A stretch of 39,911 bases of DNA from Vibrio nigripulchritudo ATCC 27043 (GTDB lineage: Bacteria; Pseudomonadota; Gammaproteobacteria; Enterobacterales; Vibrionaceae): assembly GCF_000222685.1 (NCBI RefSeq), contig NZ_AFWJ01000246.1, forward strand, positions 1 through 39,911, in the 5' to 3' direction. A model generated the notes under the pieces. It was given only the letters and a program-made list of their open reading frames with translations. It did no database searches and was not told where the DNA came from. The position numbers and the translations under genes were made by a program. This document shows positions 1-8,270 of this stretch, one piece after another (the first letter of the stretch is position 1; the number at the start of each line of letters is the position of its first letter).

Positions 1-316
1 GATATCGAGCTGACGTCTGGTGAGCCTGCTGATAAACCTCGCGACACACGGAATTGATGGTGTAGTGACCCGTTTCTACTATGTTTTCGAGTGTATGGCG
101 AGACACGCTATGAGGGCGAACGATCATACCAAGCAAAGGAGGGTTAGCACCAAGATGAAACACGGAACTCACGATGGACAAATTGTGCTGACCATTGTTA
201 TCAATGGTGCCAATCAGGTTTGCGCTTTTGTAACCAGATAATGAGTTGATAAAACGCGCTCGAAAGCGATCTTCCATCTCTCCTATATCTGACTTCGAAT
301 ACCCTTTTTTTGCCAT
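1..316 (-). CDS. Flavin reductase family protein (N-terminal part, cut by window edge)
   Basis: The gene reads leftward from an ATG at 316 and runs off the window, leaving about 105 codons. The start is supported by a good ribosome binding site (TTGGAGGC, about 321-328). The visible protein begins MAKKGYSKSDIGEMEDRF and continues with RFINSLSGYKSANLIGT, then SVFHLGANPPLLGMIVRP and the end HQTSARY. This pattern (NSLSG.KSANLIGT, a small beta barrel that binds FMN, and RPHSVSRHTLENI) matches the flavin reductase / DIM6-NTAB split-barrel family, whose members bind FMN and often reduce it with NAD(P)H. The substrate cannot be told from this part. It lies downstream of and co-directional with the fasciclin gene, but a hairpin separates them. 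Confidence 0.75.
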   Translation of the reverse strand, partial: MAKKGYSKSDIGEMEDRFRARFINSLSGYKSANLIGTIDNNGQHNLSIVSSVFHLGANPPLLGMIVRPHSVSRHTLENIVETGHYTINSVCREVYQQAHQTSARY

Positions 317-341
317 CTTTTGCCTCCAAGATAAAACACGT

Positions 342-376
342 AAAGCAGCACTTGGGTTTAAGCAAGTGCTGCTTTT
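342..376. terminator. Hairpin terminator after the fasciclin gene
   Basis: AAAGCAGCACTTG (342-354) pairs with CAAGTGCTGCTTT (363-375) around an 8-nt loop. A T-rich tract follows on the plus strand, and a weaker one (TTTACGTGTTTTAT) on the minus strand. It sits between the end of the fasciclin gene and the start of the flavin reductase gene, so it most likely ends the fasciclin transcript on the minus strand. Confidence 0.7.
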
Positions 377-406
377 TCAGATTTGTCGCTCGTTACTTGT
401 TACTAG

Positions 407-892
407 CTACTTGGGGATAATGACCGAGTCGATTACGTGAATCACTCCATTGCTGGCTTTCACGTCTGTCATCAGCACTTTCGCGTTATCCACCATGACA
501 TTACCGTTCTGAGTATTAATGGCAATGTCCTGACCTTGTACGGTTGACGCACCTTTCAGGTTCACTACATCGGAAGCCATCACCTTGCCTGGTACCACAT
601 GATAGGTTAACACCGCAACCAGCTTGTCTTTGTTCTCAGGTTTCAGCAGCATTTCTACTGTCCCTTCTGGCAATTTCGCGAACGCCTCATCGGTTGGGGC
701 AAACACGGTAAATGGTCCATCACCTTTGAGCGTATCAACCAGACCGCCAGCTTTAACCGCTGCGACCAGGGTGTTGAATGAACCGTTGCTTGCGGCAACG
801 TCTACAATGTCTTTCTTTGCTCCATGGTGCCCAGCATTGACTGAAAAGGCAGCAATAACCAGCGAGATGGTGACTAACATTTTTTTGACCAT
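407..892 (-). CDS. Secreted fasciclin (FAS1) domain protein
   Basis: This 161-aa protein has a classical signal peptide (basic MVKK, hydrophobic stretch, cut near VNAG) followed by one complete FAS1 domain. The two conserved FAS1 boxes are visible: H1 as [15 protein letters not shown] (about residues 60-75) and H2 as [13 protein letters not shown] at the very C terminus. A TYHVVPGK motif lies between them. Single-domain bacterial FAS1 proteins are exported and are usually linked to adhesion or surface association; a specific ligand is not known from the sequence. The start is supported by AGGA seven bases upstream. The gene appears monocistronic, with a hairpin downstream (342-376). Confidence 0.92.
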   Translation of the reverse strand: MVKKMLVTISLVIAAFSVNAGHHGAKKDIVDVAASNGSFNTLVAAVKAGGLVDTLKGDGPFTVFAPTDEAFAKLPEGTVEMLLKPENKDKLVAVLTYHVVPGKVMASDVVNLKGASTVQGQDIAINTQNGNVMVDNAKVLMTDVKASNGVIHVIDSVIIPK

Positions 893-1060
893 AATCGTGT
901 CCTATTTTCGATGGATGACGTGACCAGAAGGTGTCTGGTTTTTGCCTTTACGCTGCCCATCTTCAATAAGATCATTGAAAAAGAATTCTCTGAACACCGA
1001 TTCCATTCTTGATGAACCGAATGCGCTTAACGCTCGTAGTAGGGCAAAAAGGAGAATTTT

Positions 1061-1366
1061 ATGAAGATGCCAATCAGCAAATTAGAGAAGTACTTTTCAG
1101 TCGACAAACTAGTTGTTCATTCACTGGATATGTCGCTGTATCAACTATCCGCTGTTATTGACGGAGAGGAGTGGTTCATCACCGAAGAAGACGGGCAACT
1201 TATCAGAGCCTGGTCGGTTGTCGACATTCAAAGGCGCTACCGCAATGTTGAGGCAAAAGAGAAAGTGCTCAGACAAGAAAGCGCCTACGATGAAATGGTT
1301 GGATGTCCAGACAAGGTAACGTCAAATATGTTCGAGGTCCCGATTGGAGACAACAAGCTCTACTAG
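1061..1366 (+). CDS. Small DUF6482-like protein
   Basis: A 101-aa soluble protein with no signal peptide or membrane segment. A strong ribosome binding site (AAGGAGAA) precedes the ATG at 1061. The protein has a short beta-rich pattern: KLVVHSLDMSLYQLSAVIDGEEWFI, then EDGQLIRAWSVVDIQRRY (shown here only in parts of a longer run). This resembles the small gamma-proteobacterial family DUF6482, as I recall it, whose function is unknown. The C-terminal half is charged and probably helical. It stands alone between the fasciclin gene and the HTH protein, with no obvious operon partner. The family assignment is tentative, but the gene itself is well supported by its start signal and codon use. Confidence 0.6.
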   Translation: MKMPISKLEKYFSVDKLVVHSLDMSLYQLSAVIDGEEWFITEEDGQLIRAWSVVDIQRRYRNVEAKEKVLRQESAYDEMVGCPDKVTSNMFEVPIGDNKLY

Positions 1367-1500
1367 TTTGCATTCCTCTGGGCAAAACATCACATTCTGA
1401 CAGTGCTCGAAACTGAGCCTGACTTTTCTCACTTAGCTTTGACATGCGGTTTGCGTCATTCGGCACAATTTTGGCGCACACTCACCAATCAGGAAAGGCT

Positions 1501-1851
1501 ATGGAGTTTACTCAACAGGATCGTGAAGCGCTGTATCAGGTCTGGATGTCCCAGAAGGCTAAAATGCGCATGACTCAAATGGAAATCACCAAAAGGCTTG
1601 GCATCAGCCAGATAGAGTTCTCAGAACTACTGCGGGGCAGCGCGAAGCTCGAACCTGCATTTGTGGAAAAGTTCTGCGCCCATCTTCATGTCGACGCAAA
1701 AGCGATCATCCCATCATTAAAAGAAATCAGTGCGACTGAAGGTCATGTCGTATACCTGCAAAGCCGAATTACCGTAGACGGAGAGATCAAACGAACCTAC
1801 GTCGACGGCAATCAAGTGATCGTTGAGTACGCTCACACTCTGAACGATTAA
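1501..1851 (+). CDS. Small XRE-like helix-turn-helix protein
   Basis: A 116-aa protein. I place the start at the ATG at 1501 because AGGAAAG sits 6-10 bases upstream; an in-frame ATG at 1444 has no ribosome binding site and would add an unlikely N terminus. Residues about 25-60 (MTQMEITKRLGISQIEFSEL, then LLRGSAKLEPAFVEKF) form a Cro/XRE-type helix-turn-helix: the recognition helix follows GISQIEFSELL. The rest (RITVDGEIKRTYVDG, then IVEYAHTL) is a short beta segment that might mediate dimerisation. It is probably a DNA-binding regulator, but no target is evident. A hairpin downstream may end the transcript. Confidence 0.7.
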   Translation: MEFTQQDREALYQVWMSQKAKMRMTQMEITKRLGISQIEFSELLRGSAKLEPAFVEKFCAHLHVDAKAIIPSLKEISATEGHVVYLQSRITVDGEIKRTYVDGNQVIVEYAHTLND

Positions 1852-1869
1852 ATCCCCGCTCTGAAACAT

Positions 1870-1888
1870 TCCCTTGGTTAGCAAGGGA
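1870..1888 (+). terminator. Possible weak terminator after the HTH gene
   Basis: TCCCTTG (1870-1876) pairs with CAAGGGA (1882-1888) around a 5-nt loop, 19 bases after the HTH stop codon. There is no clear T tract, so a Rho-independent role is uncertain. Confidence 0.35.
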
Positions 1889-2070
1889 TTAAACCTCTGC
1901 CTTTCTCTTCGAAAAAACAAAACGAACAAAAATCACACACAAAATGAGCTAAAACATAAATATTTTCAATTTTTGATCATGGATTTATCAGTTAGTTGAT
2001 TTCGCTTCCGTTTCTTCTAACAAAATTAGAGTAAAAACACTATTTCCATAATCAATGATAAAGAGTATCT

Positions 2071-3324
2071 ATGCTCAGTTACCTACTACCTATTGTTACA
2101 AGCCTAGGGGCAGTTCAGCCATTTACATCGCTAATGGATTTAGACACAACACTGGCGAACACCTCTTCCATTTCAGAACAAGTGTCTTACCTTTTCAACC
2201 GGGAAAAATCCACTTATGTGCGCTGCTGGTATCGCACTAGCCACGCAATTGAAGAGGTTGGAACGGATTGGGAATGGGCTTTAAATGAAAATGGCGACTA
2301 CCTAAAACTTGACGGTTACTGGTGGTCGGCTGTTCAGCATAAAAATATGTTCTACACCGACACCCCTCAATCCTATATTCAGGAACGTTGCGAGCAAACT
2401 TTGGGAGTGACTCACGATAACGCAGACATCACTTTTTATGCCGCAGACAACCAACTGTCGTACAACCACACAATCTGGTCGAACGATTATGTTATGCAGG
2501 CAAGTGCTTTAAATAAAGTGGTGGTGCTTGGTGACAGCTTGTCCGACACAGGCAACATTTTTAACGCCTCTCAATGGCAGTTCCCAAATCCTCATTCCTG
2601 GTTTATGGGTCACTTTTCCAATGGATTTATCTGGGCCGAATATTTGGCTAAGGCGAAAAATCTGCCAGTCTACAACTGGTCAGTCGGCGGGGCGGCTGGC
2701 TCCAATCAATACCTGTTGCTGACAGGGGTGAATGAACAGGTGACTTCTTTCCTGACTTATATGGAAGAAGCCAAAAACTACAGAATTGAAAATACCCTGT
2801 TTACTTTGGAATTCGGTTTAAACGACTTTATGAATTACGGTCGAGAAGTCACCGACGTTAAAGCGGACTTCAGTCGCGCTATGGTTCGGTTGACCGATGC
2901 GGGAGCAAAACACCTTGTTCTACTCACTCTTCCTGATGCCACCAAAGCTCCGCAGTTCAAATACAGTACTGAGGATGAAATAGCGGTGATTCGCAAGAAG
3001 GTTATAGAATTCAATGCCTTTATCGAAGATCAGGCAGCAGCTTATAAGAGTAAAGGAATTAACATCACCCTGCTCGATGGCTACAGCTTGTTTGAGGATC
3101 TCACGTCAAACCCTGAGAAACATGGGTTTGTGAATACCACAGAACCTTGTCTGAACCTAAACCAAAGCGCAGCTCAAGACTATCTTTACAGTCACGACAT
3201 CACAAACCAATGCGCCGAGATTGGATCTGATAACTATGTATTTTGGGACGTAACCCATCCAACAACCGCGGTACACAAATATCTGGCGGAAAAAGTGCTC
3301 GAAGCTGAAAAAACGGCGCTTTAA
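2071..3324 (+). CDS. tlh: Thermolabile hemolysin (TLH) type GDSL phospholipase/lecithinase
   Basis: A 417-aa secreted SGNH/GDSL esterase closely resembling Vibrio TLH (lecithin-dependent hemolysin, a phospholipase A2/lysophospholipase). After a short hydrophobic leader comes the TLH-specific N-terminal domain (YVRCWYRTS, WEWALNENGDY, YWWSAV, CEQTLG, SYNHTIWSND). The SGNH catalytic domain follows. Block I is VVLGDSLSDTGNIFNASQW with nucleophile Ser156. Block II is NWSVGGAAGSNQY. Block III is FGLNDFMNY. Block V is VFWDVTHPTTAVHKY, with Asp393 and His396. The length equals the usual 410-420 aa. Two ATGs compete at 2055 and 2071; 2071 is in frame and has a weak AAAGAG site. No secretion partner is adjacent. 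It would act on host or environmental phospholipids outside the cell. Confidence 0.93.
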   Translation: MLSYLLPIVTSLGAVQPFTSLMDLDTTLANTSSISEQVSYLFNREKSTYVRCWYRTSHAIEEVGTDWEWALNENGDYLKLDGYWWSAVQHKNMFYTDTPQSYIQERCEQTLGVTHDNADITFYAADNQLSYNHTIWSNDYVMQASALNKVVVLGDSLSDTGNIFNASQWQFPNPHSWFMGHFSNGFIWAEYLAKAKNLPVYNWSVGGAAGSNQYLLLTGVNEQVTSFLTYMEEAKNYRIENTLFTLEFGLNDFMNYGREVTDVKADFSRAMVRLTDAGAKHLVLLTLPDATKAPQFKYSTEDEIAVIRKKVIEFNAFIEDQAAAYKSKGINITLLDGYSLFEDLTSNPEKHGFVNTTEPCLNLNQSAAQDYLYSHDITNQCAEIGSDNYVFWDVTHPTTAVHKYLAEKVLEAEKTAL

Positions 3325-3348
3325 TTACTAGGATCTGTTGAAGCGGGT

Positions 3349-4203
3349 TTACGCCCGCTCCTTAAATTGTTCCTGAAACCAGTCGAAACAATACTTCACC
3401 AGATGCTTGTCCCGGCTGTACGGCGATACCCTGAGGTAGTAACTGTAACCTTCAAATGAAGGCAGATCTTGTCTTTGCGTTAACCAATTCTGTTTTCGTG
3501 CCATCTCACTGAGCACATCACTCACCAACGCCACTCCCTGCCCCGCAAGGGCCGCTTGCAGTACATACTGTTCCTGATTGAACTTGCGTATGACAATTTC
3601 TTGATCAGAAAAATGCGTCTGCCAGGGCACGTTAGGAATAAAAGACTCGTCTTCCCACTCGGTCACAAACAGAGTATTGGGTAACGTTTCTGACTTAGCG
3701 GGGGCATAACACCCTAACCGCTCTGTACCCAGAAGAACCTCTCCATCTTCAATGGTTCCCGGTAATCCGTAGCGAACCGCAATATCAACACGACGCTCAT
3801 GATTGAAATCCACCAGCCTGTCACTGGCACAAATTTCCACCTCCAAATCCGGACGTTTTGCATTTAACGTCGGTAACCTTGGTGCCAGCCATAAAGCTGC
3901 AAAAGACGTACAGCAAGAAATACTCACCCTATTTGCAGGCTGCTGAATGTCCAGTAGGGTTTCCTCAAGCTGGGCAAATACGTTTCGAGTGGTCGTCGCG
4001 AGTTTCTTTCCCTCGTGGGTAAGCGCGACCGACCGGATTTTCCGCTCAAACAGCTCGACGCCAAGGTGCGACTCCAGATTTTTGATCTGATGGGAAACCG
4101 CCGTCGGTGTGACATTCAATATGGAAGCGGCATGTTTAAAACTGCCATATTCCGCGGCGATGGCAAAAGTGCGCAGATAATTGAGCGGAGGAAGTGACTT
4201 CAT
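3349..4203 (-). CDS. LysR-family transcriptional regulator (GcvA-like), divergent from the azoreductase
   Basis: A 284-aa LysR-type regulator. I start it at the ATG at 4203, with AAGG about 6 bases upstream, rather than at an in-frame TTG at 4221. The N-terminal winged helix-turn-helix is clear (PLNYLRTFAIAAEYGSFKHA, then LNVTPTAVSHQIKNLE), followed by a type-2 periplasmic-binding-fold effector domain (VSISCCTSFAALWLAPRL, then RVDIAVRYG and GVALV). The pattern LPPLNYLRTF with AVSHQIK is typical of the GcvA/AmpR-like subgroup. It is transcribed away from the azoreductase gene, with 119 bp between the two starts. This is the standard layout for a LysR protein that controls its divergent neighbour. 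A small hairpin (3342-3359) overlaps its stop codon. Confidence 0.9.
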   Translation of the reverse strand: MKSLPPLNYLRTFAIAAEYGSFKHAASILNVTPTAVSHQIKNLESHLGVELFERKIRSVALTHEGKKLATTTRNVFAQLEETLLDIQQPANRVSISCCTSFAALWLAPRLPTLNAKRPDLEVEICASDRLVDFNHERRVDIAVRYGLPGTIEDGEVLLGTERLGCYAPAKSETLPNTLFVTEWEDESFIPNVPWQTHFSDQEIVIRKFNQEQYVLQAALAGQGVALVSDVLSEMARKQNWLTQRQDLPSFEGYSYYLRVSPYSRDKHLVKYCFDWFQEQFKERA

Positions 4204-4322
4204 CTTAAACCTTATGATCAAGTTTTATTCATCTATAAGGTGCTTTTTCTCGTTTGTCAAAATTCAGTCGTAAAAGCAAAAATGATCTCACGAAATAAGG
4301 GTCACAATACAGAGGATTCGTT

Positions 4323-4976
4323 ATGATCACTTTGCTACAAATCGACGCCAGCCCAAGGCAGTTCTCTCCTGAGCCACAACCACACCAGTCGGTTTCGCGC
4401 CGGATAGCACATCAATTTGTGTCTGAGATAAAAAAGAGTACAAACGTTAAAAAGCCGATAGTTAGAGATTTATCTGTCAATCCACCTCCTTTTATCGATA
4501 TTGGCTGGATATCGGAAAGTTTTTCTGATGAGAAGAAGGACAGCCAAACATCCTCTCTCGCTATATCCGATGAATTAATCGCAGAGGTTGAAGCTGCCGA
4601 CATCATTGTTATCTCTTCCCCGATGTACAATTACGGTATGCCTGCGGTTTTGAAAGCGTGGTTTGATCAAGTCATTAGGGTAAATAAAACTTTTTCATTT
4701 GATAGCGAAAAAGAACCGCCTATTGAACCTATTTTGTCGGGCAAGATTGTTATCTTGTGCACTTCTAGTGGTGAATACAGTTTTGGGAAAGGTGAAAGCC
4801 AAGCTCATAAGAATCATTTGGGTGCCCATATCGAACAGCTGAGTCCTTACTTAGGAGCCGATCACTTTCATGAAATCGCAAGTGAGTATCAGGAGTTCAA
4901 AGACGAAAGGCACGCTCAGTCTCTGGAAAATGCGATAAACAAAGCGAAAGCACTGGCACATCAATACGCCAAGTAA
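4323..4976 (+). CDS. FMN-dependent NADH-azoreductase-like flavoprotein
   Basis: A 217-aa flavodoxin-fold protein of the AzoR (FMN-dependent NADH:quinone/azo oxidoreductase) family. The phosphate-binding start reads LLQIDASPR, where AzoR has LKSSILAG. Next come LAISDELIAEVEAADIIVI and the FMN-contacting SSPMYNYGMPAVLKAWFDQV (AzoR: APMYNFNISTQLKNYFDLV). A TSSGEYS loop stands where AzoR has TSRGG. A strong site (AGAGGA) precedes the ATG. The family transfers two electrons from NAD(P)H to quinones and azo compounds and protects against electrophile stress. The divergent LysR regulator is its likely controller. The insert DSEKEPPIEP and the loop change make the exact substrate uncertain. Confidence 0.82.
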   Translation: MITLLQIDASPRQFSPEPQPHQSVSRRIAHQFVSEIKKSTNVKKPIVRDLSVNPPPFIDIGWISESFSDEKKDSQTSSLAISDELIAEVEAADIIVISSPMYNYGMPAVLKAWFDQVIRVNKTFSFDSEKEPPIEPILSGKIVILCTSSGEYSFGKGESQAHKNHLGAHIEQLSPYLGADHFHEIASEYQEFKDERHAQSLENAINKAKALAHQYAK

Positions 4977-4983
4977 AACAAGA

Positions 4984-5010
4984 AAGCCCCAGTTACAAAG
5001 ACTGGGGCTT
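4984..5010. terminator. Bidirectional terminator between azoreductase and yghU
   Basis: AAGCCCCAGT (4984-4993) pairs perfectly with ACTGGGGCTT (5001-5010) around a 7-nt loop. The minus strand continues with TTTCTTGTTTT. It lies between two convergent genes and can serve both. Confidence 0.85.
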
Positions 5011-5050
5011 AATGATGCTTCTAAAAAGTTCTGCGCGGTGCGTCAGTACT

Positions 5051-5911
5051 TTACTGAGGCTTCTTAGCCAACACTTCATCAATGTCTGACGCGGAATGAC
5101 GCTCTGGGACTTGCTCCCACTCTTCTCCCCAGGAACGGTTCACTGTGCGGCCACGCTGTACTGCCGGGCGTGCTTCAATTTCTTTCGCCCAACGCTGCAA
5201 GTTTTTGTAGCTGCTTACGTCCAAAAATTCAGCCGCATCATACAGGCTGCCTAGCACAAGGTTACCGTACCAAGGCCAGGTTGCGATGTCTGCAATGCTG
5301 TACTCGTCTCCACCCAGGAATCGGCTTTCAGCCAATCGCTTATCCAGCACATCTAGCTGACGTTTGGCTTCCATTGTGAATCGGTTGATTGGATATTCAA
5401 ACTTCTCTGGTGCGTAAGAATAGAAATGCCCGAATCCACCGCCCAGATACGGGGCAGAGCCCTGTAGCCAGAATAGCCAGTTAAGAGTCACAGCTCTGCC
5501 CTGCGCATCTTGCGGGATCAATTGACCAAATTTTTCTGCCAGATAAAGCAGGATGTTTCCTGATTCGAACACGTTCACAGGCTCTTCACCAGAACGGTCG
5601 ACCAGAGCCGGGATTTTAGAGTTCGGGTTAACACCAACAAATCCAGAACCAAACTGGTCGCCATCACCAATTTTGATGATGTGCGCATCGTATTCTGCTT
5701 CGGTAACCCCTAAAGCCAGTAATTCTTCCAGCATGATTGTGGCTTTCTGACCATTAGGCGTACCCATTGAATACAACTGTAACGGGTGCTTGCCAACTGG
5801 TAGCTCTTGTTCATGTCTTGCACCGGAATCTGGTCGGTTAATGCTTGCCCACTGACCGCCGTTTTCGGCATCCATAGTCCAGACTTTAGGTGGTGTGTAT
5901 TCGTTTGCCAT
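5051..5911 (-). CDS. yghU: Glutathione S-transferase / disulfide-bond oxidoreductase YghU
   Basis: A 286-aa nu-class glutathione transferase nearly collinear with E. coli YghU (288 aa). Shared blocks include ASINRPDSG (YghU ANINRPVSG), PVGKHPLQLYSMGTPNGQK, MLEELLALGV, IGDGDQFGSGFVGVNPNSKIPAL, VFESGNILLYLAEKFG, NWLFWLQGSAPYLGGGFGHF and RFTMEAKRQLDVLDK. The thioredoxin-like N-terminal domain (about residues 40-130) holds the TPNGQK glutathione site; the all-helical C-terminal domain follows. YghU-type proteins bind two glutathiones and reduce disulfides and organic peroxides. They also have an N-terminal extension that is present here. An AAGGAAT site precedes the ATG. It has its own terminator and appears monocistronic. 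Confidence 0.95.
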   Translation of the reverse strand: MANEYTPPKVWTMDAENGGQWASINRPDSGARHEQELPVGKHPLQLYSMGTPNGQKATIMLEELLALGVTEAEYDAHIIKIGDGDQFGSGFVGVNPNSKIPALVDRSGEEPVNVFESGNILLYLAEKFGQLIPQDAQGRAVTLNWLFWLQGSAPYLGGGFGHFYSYAPEKFEYPINRFTMEAKRQLDVLDKRLAESRFLGGDEYSIADIATWPWYGNLVLGSLYDAAEFLDVSSYKNLQRWAKEIEARPAVQRGRTVNRSWGEEWEQVPERHSASDIDEVLAKKPQ

Positions 5912-6314
5912 TGTTATTCCTTATCAGTATTTCTGCATGTCTACATAGTTACTATCTGGTCATTATTCTGAGTTAAAACCCCTGAATCAACTTTTTATTA
6001 GAACGATCGGTTATTTATAAGATACTGTCAGTAATAATAAAAATATAAGCCTGCAATCTTGTAGGCTGAATTTGTACGATGGTCCATATATCCCAGATCC
6101 ATAAAAGCAATGAAAAAATGGGTACTAAAAACGCCATCTCATTGAAATCTTGGATTTATTGTAGAGGTCGAAACACCGATCTGAAAAGTTATCCATGCGT
6201 ATCGAGCGGGTGAGAAGTTTCACTAAATTGTAGACCCAAGTTAAAGGAAGTTCCTTTGGGCATTTTGAAAATAAATCGAATCCAGCGACGTTGCACCACT
6301 GGATTCGCAAAAGA
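5912..6314. other. 403-bp intergenic region, no gene seen
   Basis: This stretch holds the yghU promoter side and the 3' flank of the hydrolase gene. Besides the terminator at 6277-6307 I see a compact palindrome at 6243-6257 (AAAGGAA, one base, TTCCTTT). A minus-strand reading frame (6125-6481) extends out of the hydrolase gene in another frame, but it has no ribosome binding site or recognisable domain. I see no gene here. Confidence 0.6.
6277..6307 (-). terminator. Terminator of the alpha/beta hydrolase gene
   Basis: CGAATCCAG (6277-6285) pairs perfectly with CTGGATTCG (6299-6307) around a 13-nt loop. On the minus strand it is followed by ATTTATTTTC. It starts only 8 bases after the hydrolase stop codon. 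Confidence 0.65.
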
Positions 6315-7208
6315 TTAGGCGAAGTGTTGAGCGATTCTTCCCACCGCTTGGTCGACGTATTCCGCCACATCATAAAGCCCGATATGGTTAGACCCTTGGA
6401 TAACGACCAACTCAGCACCACTTCCTGTAGCCGCCAGCATTTGCTCGCTTTCGTAGGCTGAATCGGCTTCTGAGCCCACAATCATCAGAAGTGGTGTTGG
6501 CGCAAGCCTTTCTGCGATATCGAGCGCAGAGAAGTTCACCAGGCTGGCAAATGACCAAGGGAGGAATTTGCTCTCATATTGACCTTTTTGCCCGCGAGGG
6601 GTCATGTAGTAGTCATAAAACTCGCGAAAGAGCCTTGGCATATCCGAACTGTCATTTTCAGGGGCATGAGGGAGGTAAGAAACGTAACCCGTATGCAGAT
6701 ACGTTTCACGTGCCAGATTCCCAATCTTCAGCACATCCAGCACACCATCTCGACCCATAACCGAGTGGTAAAAGCCTCGGTGATCAAAGTAAGCACTCAC
6801 GGTTGCCACCGCTTTGATTCTGCGATCGGTCGCAGCGCAAAAACTCAAATATCCTCCACCAGAGCAGACCCCCAGTCCGTAGATATTATCGCTCTGAACC
6901 TGATCGTGCAGGCTCAGAAAAGTGGCCGCATTCGAGATATCTTCGGACTTGATATAAGGGTTTTCGTGGAATCTTGGTTCACCTTCACTGGCTCCAAAAC
7001 TTGCGTGATCGAATGTAAGTGTCACAAACCCTTTTGAAGCTAGTCGAGTTGCGTAGTGGTCAACCGTTTGTTCTTTCACACCTGCCTGAGGTGCTGCAAT
7101 CACAATCGCCGGAAAGGTCTTTGCCCCATTGGAAGGAATAAACAAGTGAGCCGCAACTCGGTTGCCGTTGCTAAAAAAGTGAGTTTCTTTTTTGGTGTAC
7201 GTCATCAT
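6315..7208 (-). CDS. Alpha/beta hydrolase, dienelactone-hydrolase / YcjY-like
   Basis: A 297-aa cytoplasmic alpha/beta hydrolase with no signal peptide. The nucleophile elbow reads GLGVCSGGGY (about residues 111-120). This places Cys115, not Ser, at the nucleophile position of the GxSxG motif, as in dienelactone hydrolases and the YcjY group (GxCxGG). Upstream blocks include FPAIVIAAPQAGVKEQ and FVTLTFDHASFGASEGEPR. The acidic residue is likely in VGSEADSAYES and the catalytic His in GSNHIGLYD. The natural substrate is not evident. An AAAAGGCAG site precedes tandem ATGs at 7208 and 7205. The gene is divergent from a LysR regulator that probably controls it, and it has a terminator just downstream. 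Confidence 0.85.
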   Translation of the reverse strand: MMTYTKKETHFFSNGNRVAAHLFIPSNGAKTFPAIVIAAPQAGVKEQTVDHYATRLASKGFVTLTFDHASFGASEGEPRFHENPYIKSEDISNAATFLSLHDQVQSDNIYGLGVCSGGGYLSFCAATDRRIKAVATVSAYFDHRGFYHSVMGRDGVLDVLKIGNLARETYLHTGYVSYLPHAPENDSSDMPRLFREFYDYYMTPRGQKGQYESKFLPWSFASLVNFSALDIAERLAPTPLLMIVGSEADSAYESEQMLAATGSGAELVVIQGSNHIGLYDVAEYVDQAVGRIAQHFA

Positions 7209-7270
7209 TATCTGCCTTTTATAGATTGAGTGGTTGGCTTGTAAACCAGTGACTACATCTTAAAAACAGA

Positions 7271-7293
7271 TTGATTTATGATATATACATCAA
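7271..7293. promoter_or_regulatory. Candidate LysR operator between hydrolase and lysR
   Basis: TTGAT (7271-7275) and ATCAA (7289-7293) flank an AT-rich 13-bp core in the 106-bp space between the divergent hydrolase and lysR genes. This is the interrupted-dyad shape that LysR-type regulators bind, near the start of their own gene. It is inferred from layout and symmetry only. Confidence 0.4.
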
Positions 7294-7314
7294 TATAAAA
7301 CCTACTGTTACTAA

Positions 7315-8211
7315 ATGAACAACAATATATCTCTTCTTGATGTAAAGGCGTTTGTCGCCGTGGTCACCAAAGGCAGCTTTACGAAAGCGGCGGAAGAACT
7401 GGGATCGTCTAAAGCACATGTTTCACGGCAGCTGAGTCAGCTTGAAAAAGCATTGGGTGTTCAACTGCTTATTCGGACAACCCGAACCCTTAAGCTGACG
7501 GAGTCCGGTGAGCGTTTTTATTCCACCAGCCAGAGCGCTTTGGCAGAGATTGATAAAGCCGCCTCGGATGCAGTGGAAATGAACACCTCAGTGTCGGGAA
7601 AAATTCGAATCAACAGTCTTGGGGGCGCTTTTGGGGAAGAGTACCTTTCTCAGGCCATTGCTGAATTTGCTGCCACTTACCCGGACATTCATATCGATGT
7701 TTCTTTTGATAGCAAACAGGTCAGCCTAATGGATGACCCATTCGATTTGATCATCCGTTCTGGCGAGCTTCCCGATTCGCGAATGGTGTCCAGACACTTG
7801 ATGGACATGGAAATTGGTCTGTTTTGCGCACCAGCTTATCTGAAAGGTGCAGCGCCAATCGTCCACCCCAGAGATCTGAAATCCCATAAGTGTTTAACTG
7901 GTACAGTTGATAAATGGTCTCTGGTCAATATCAGCGAAGAGGTGTTCTCTCTTCACATTGAACCTGCTGTCCGCTGTGCAAACAGTCGGGTGTTGTTGAA
8001 TTACGCGGTAAATGGCATGGGAATATGCCGGCTGCCGAGCTTATACACCTCGGAATATCTGGAAAATGAGCAACTGGTCAGGGCGATAGAAGGCTGGCAC
8101 ATCCCGCCTATTCCAATCCATCTTCTGTACACCAAAAACCGCTACCAACCCGAAAGGCTGCGATGTTTTATCCAGTTTCTGTGTGAGTGGTTCAGAAAAC
8201 TCGGCAAATAA
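7315..8211 (+). CDS. LysR-family transcriptional regulator divergent from the hydrolase
   Basis: A 298-aa LysR-type regulator of the large AaeR/DmlR-like subgroup. The N-terminal HTH reads LLDVKAFVAVVTKGSFTKAA, then ELGSSKAHVSRQLSQLEK and LGVQLLIRTTR.LKLTE. It is followed by the effector-binding domain (GKIRINSLGGAFGEEYLS, FDLIIRSGELPDSRMVSR, IGLFCAPAYL). The C terminus ends with IQFLCEWFRKLG, usual for this group. The ATG at 7315 has no good ribosome binding site, so expression may be low or the message nearly leaderless. The adjacent divergent hydrolase is the probable target; an effector cannot be guessed. Confidence 0.92.
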   Translation: MNNNISLLDVKAFVAVVTKGSFTKAAEELGSSKAHVSRQLSQLEKALGVQLLIRTTRTLKLTESGERFYSTSQSALAEIDKAASDAVEMNTSVSGKIRINSLGGAFGEEYLSQAIAEFAATYPDIHIDVSFDSKQVSLMDDPFDLIIRSGELPDSRMVSRHLMDMEIGLFCAPAYLKGAAPIVHPRDLKSHKCLTGTVDKWSLVNISEEVFSLHIEPAVRCANSRVLLNYAVNGMGICRLPSLYTSEYLENEQLVRAIEGWHIPPIPIHLLYTKNRYQPERLRCFIQFLCEWFRKLGK

Positions 8212-8247
8212 AAAAGCCATGGAGACCCTAAAGACCCCATGGCTTCT
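8211..8247. terminator. Bidirectional terminator between lysR and the diflavin reductase
   Basis: AAGCCATGG (8214-8222) pairs perfectly with CCATGGCTT (8237-8245) around a 14-nt loop; A's and T's flank both sides. It sits between two convergent genes. Confidence 0.8.
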
Positions 8248-8270
8248 GACTGTTTAAAGCAGAGCGCTAC

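Noticed and set aside
3342-3359. Small AGCGGG/CCCGCT hairpin between tlh and lysR as a terminator
   Set aside because: Six base pairs only, no T tract in either direction, and it overlaps the lysR stop codon.
6125-6481. Minus-strand reading frame of 118 codons overlapping the hydrolase 3' end
   Set aside because: It runs in a different frame inside the hydrolase gene, has no ribosome binding site, and shows no recognisable domain; the region also contains the hydrolase terminator.
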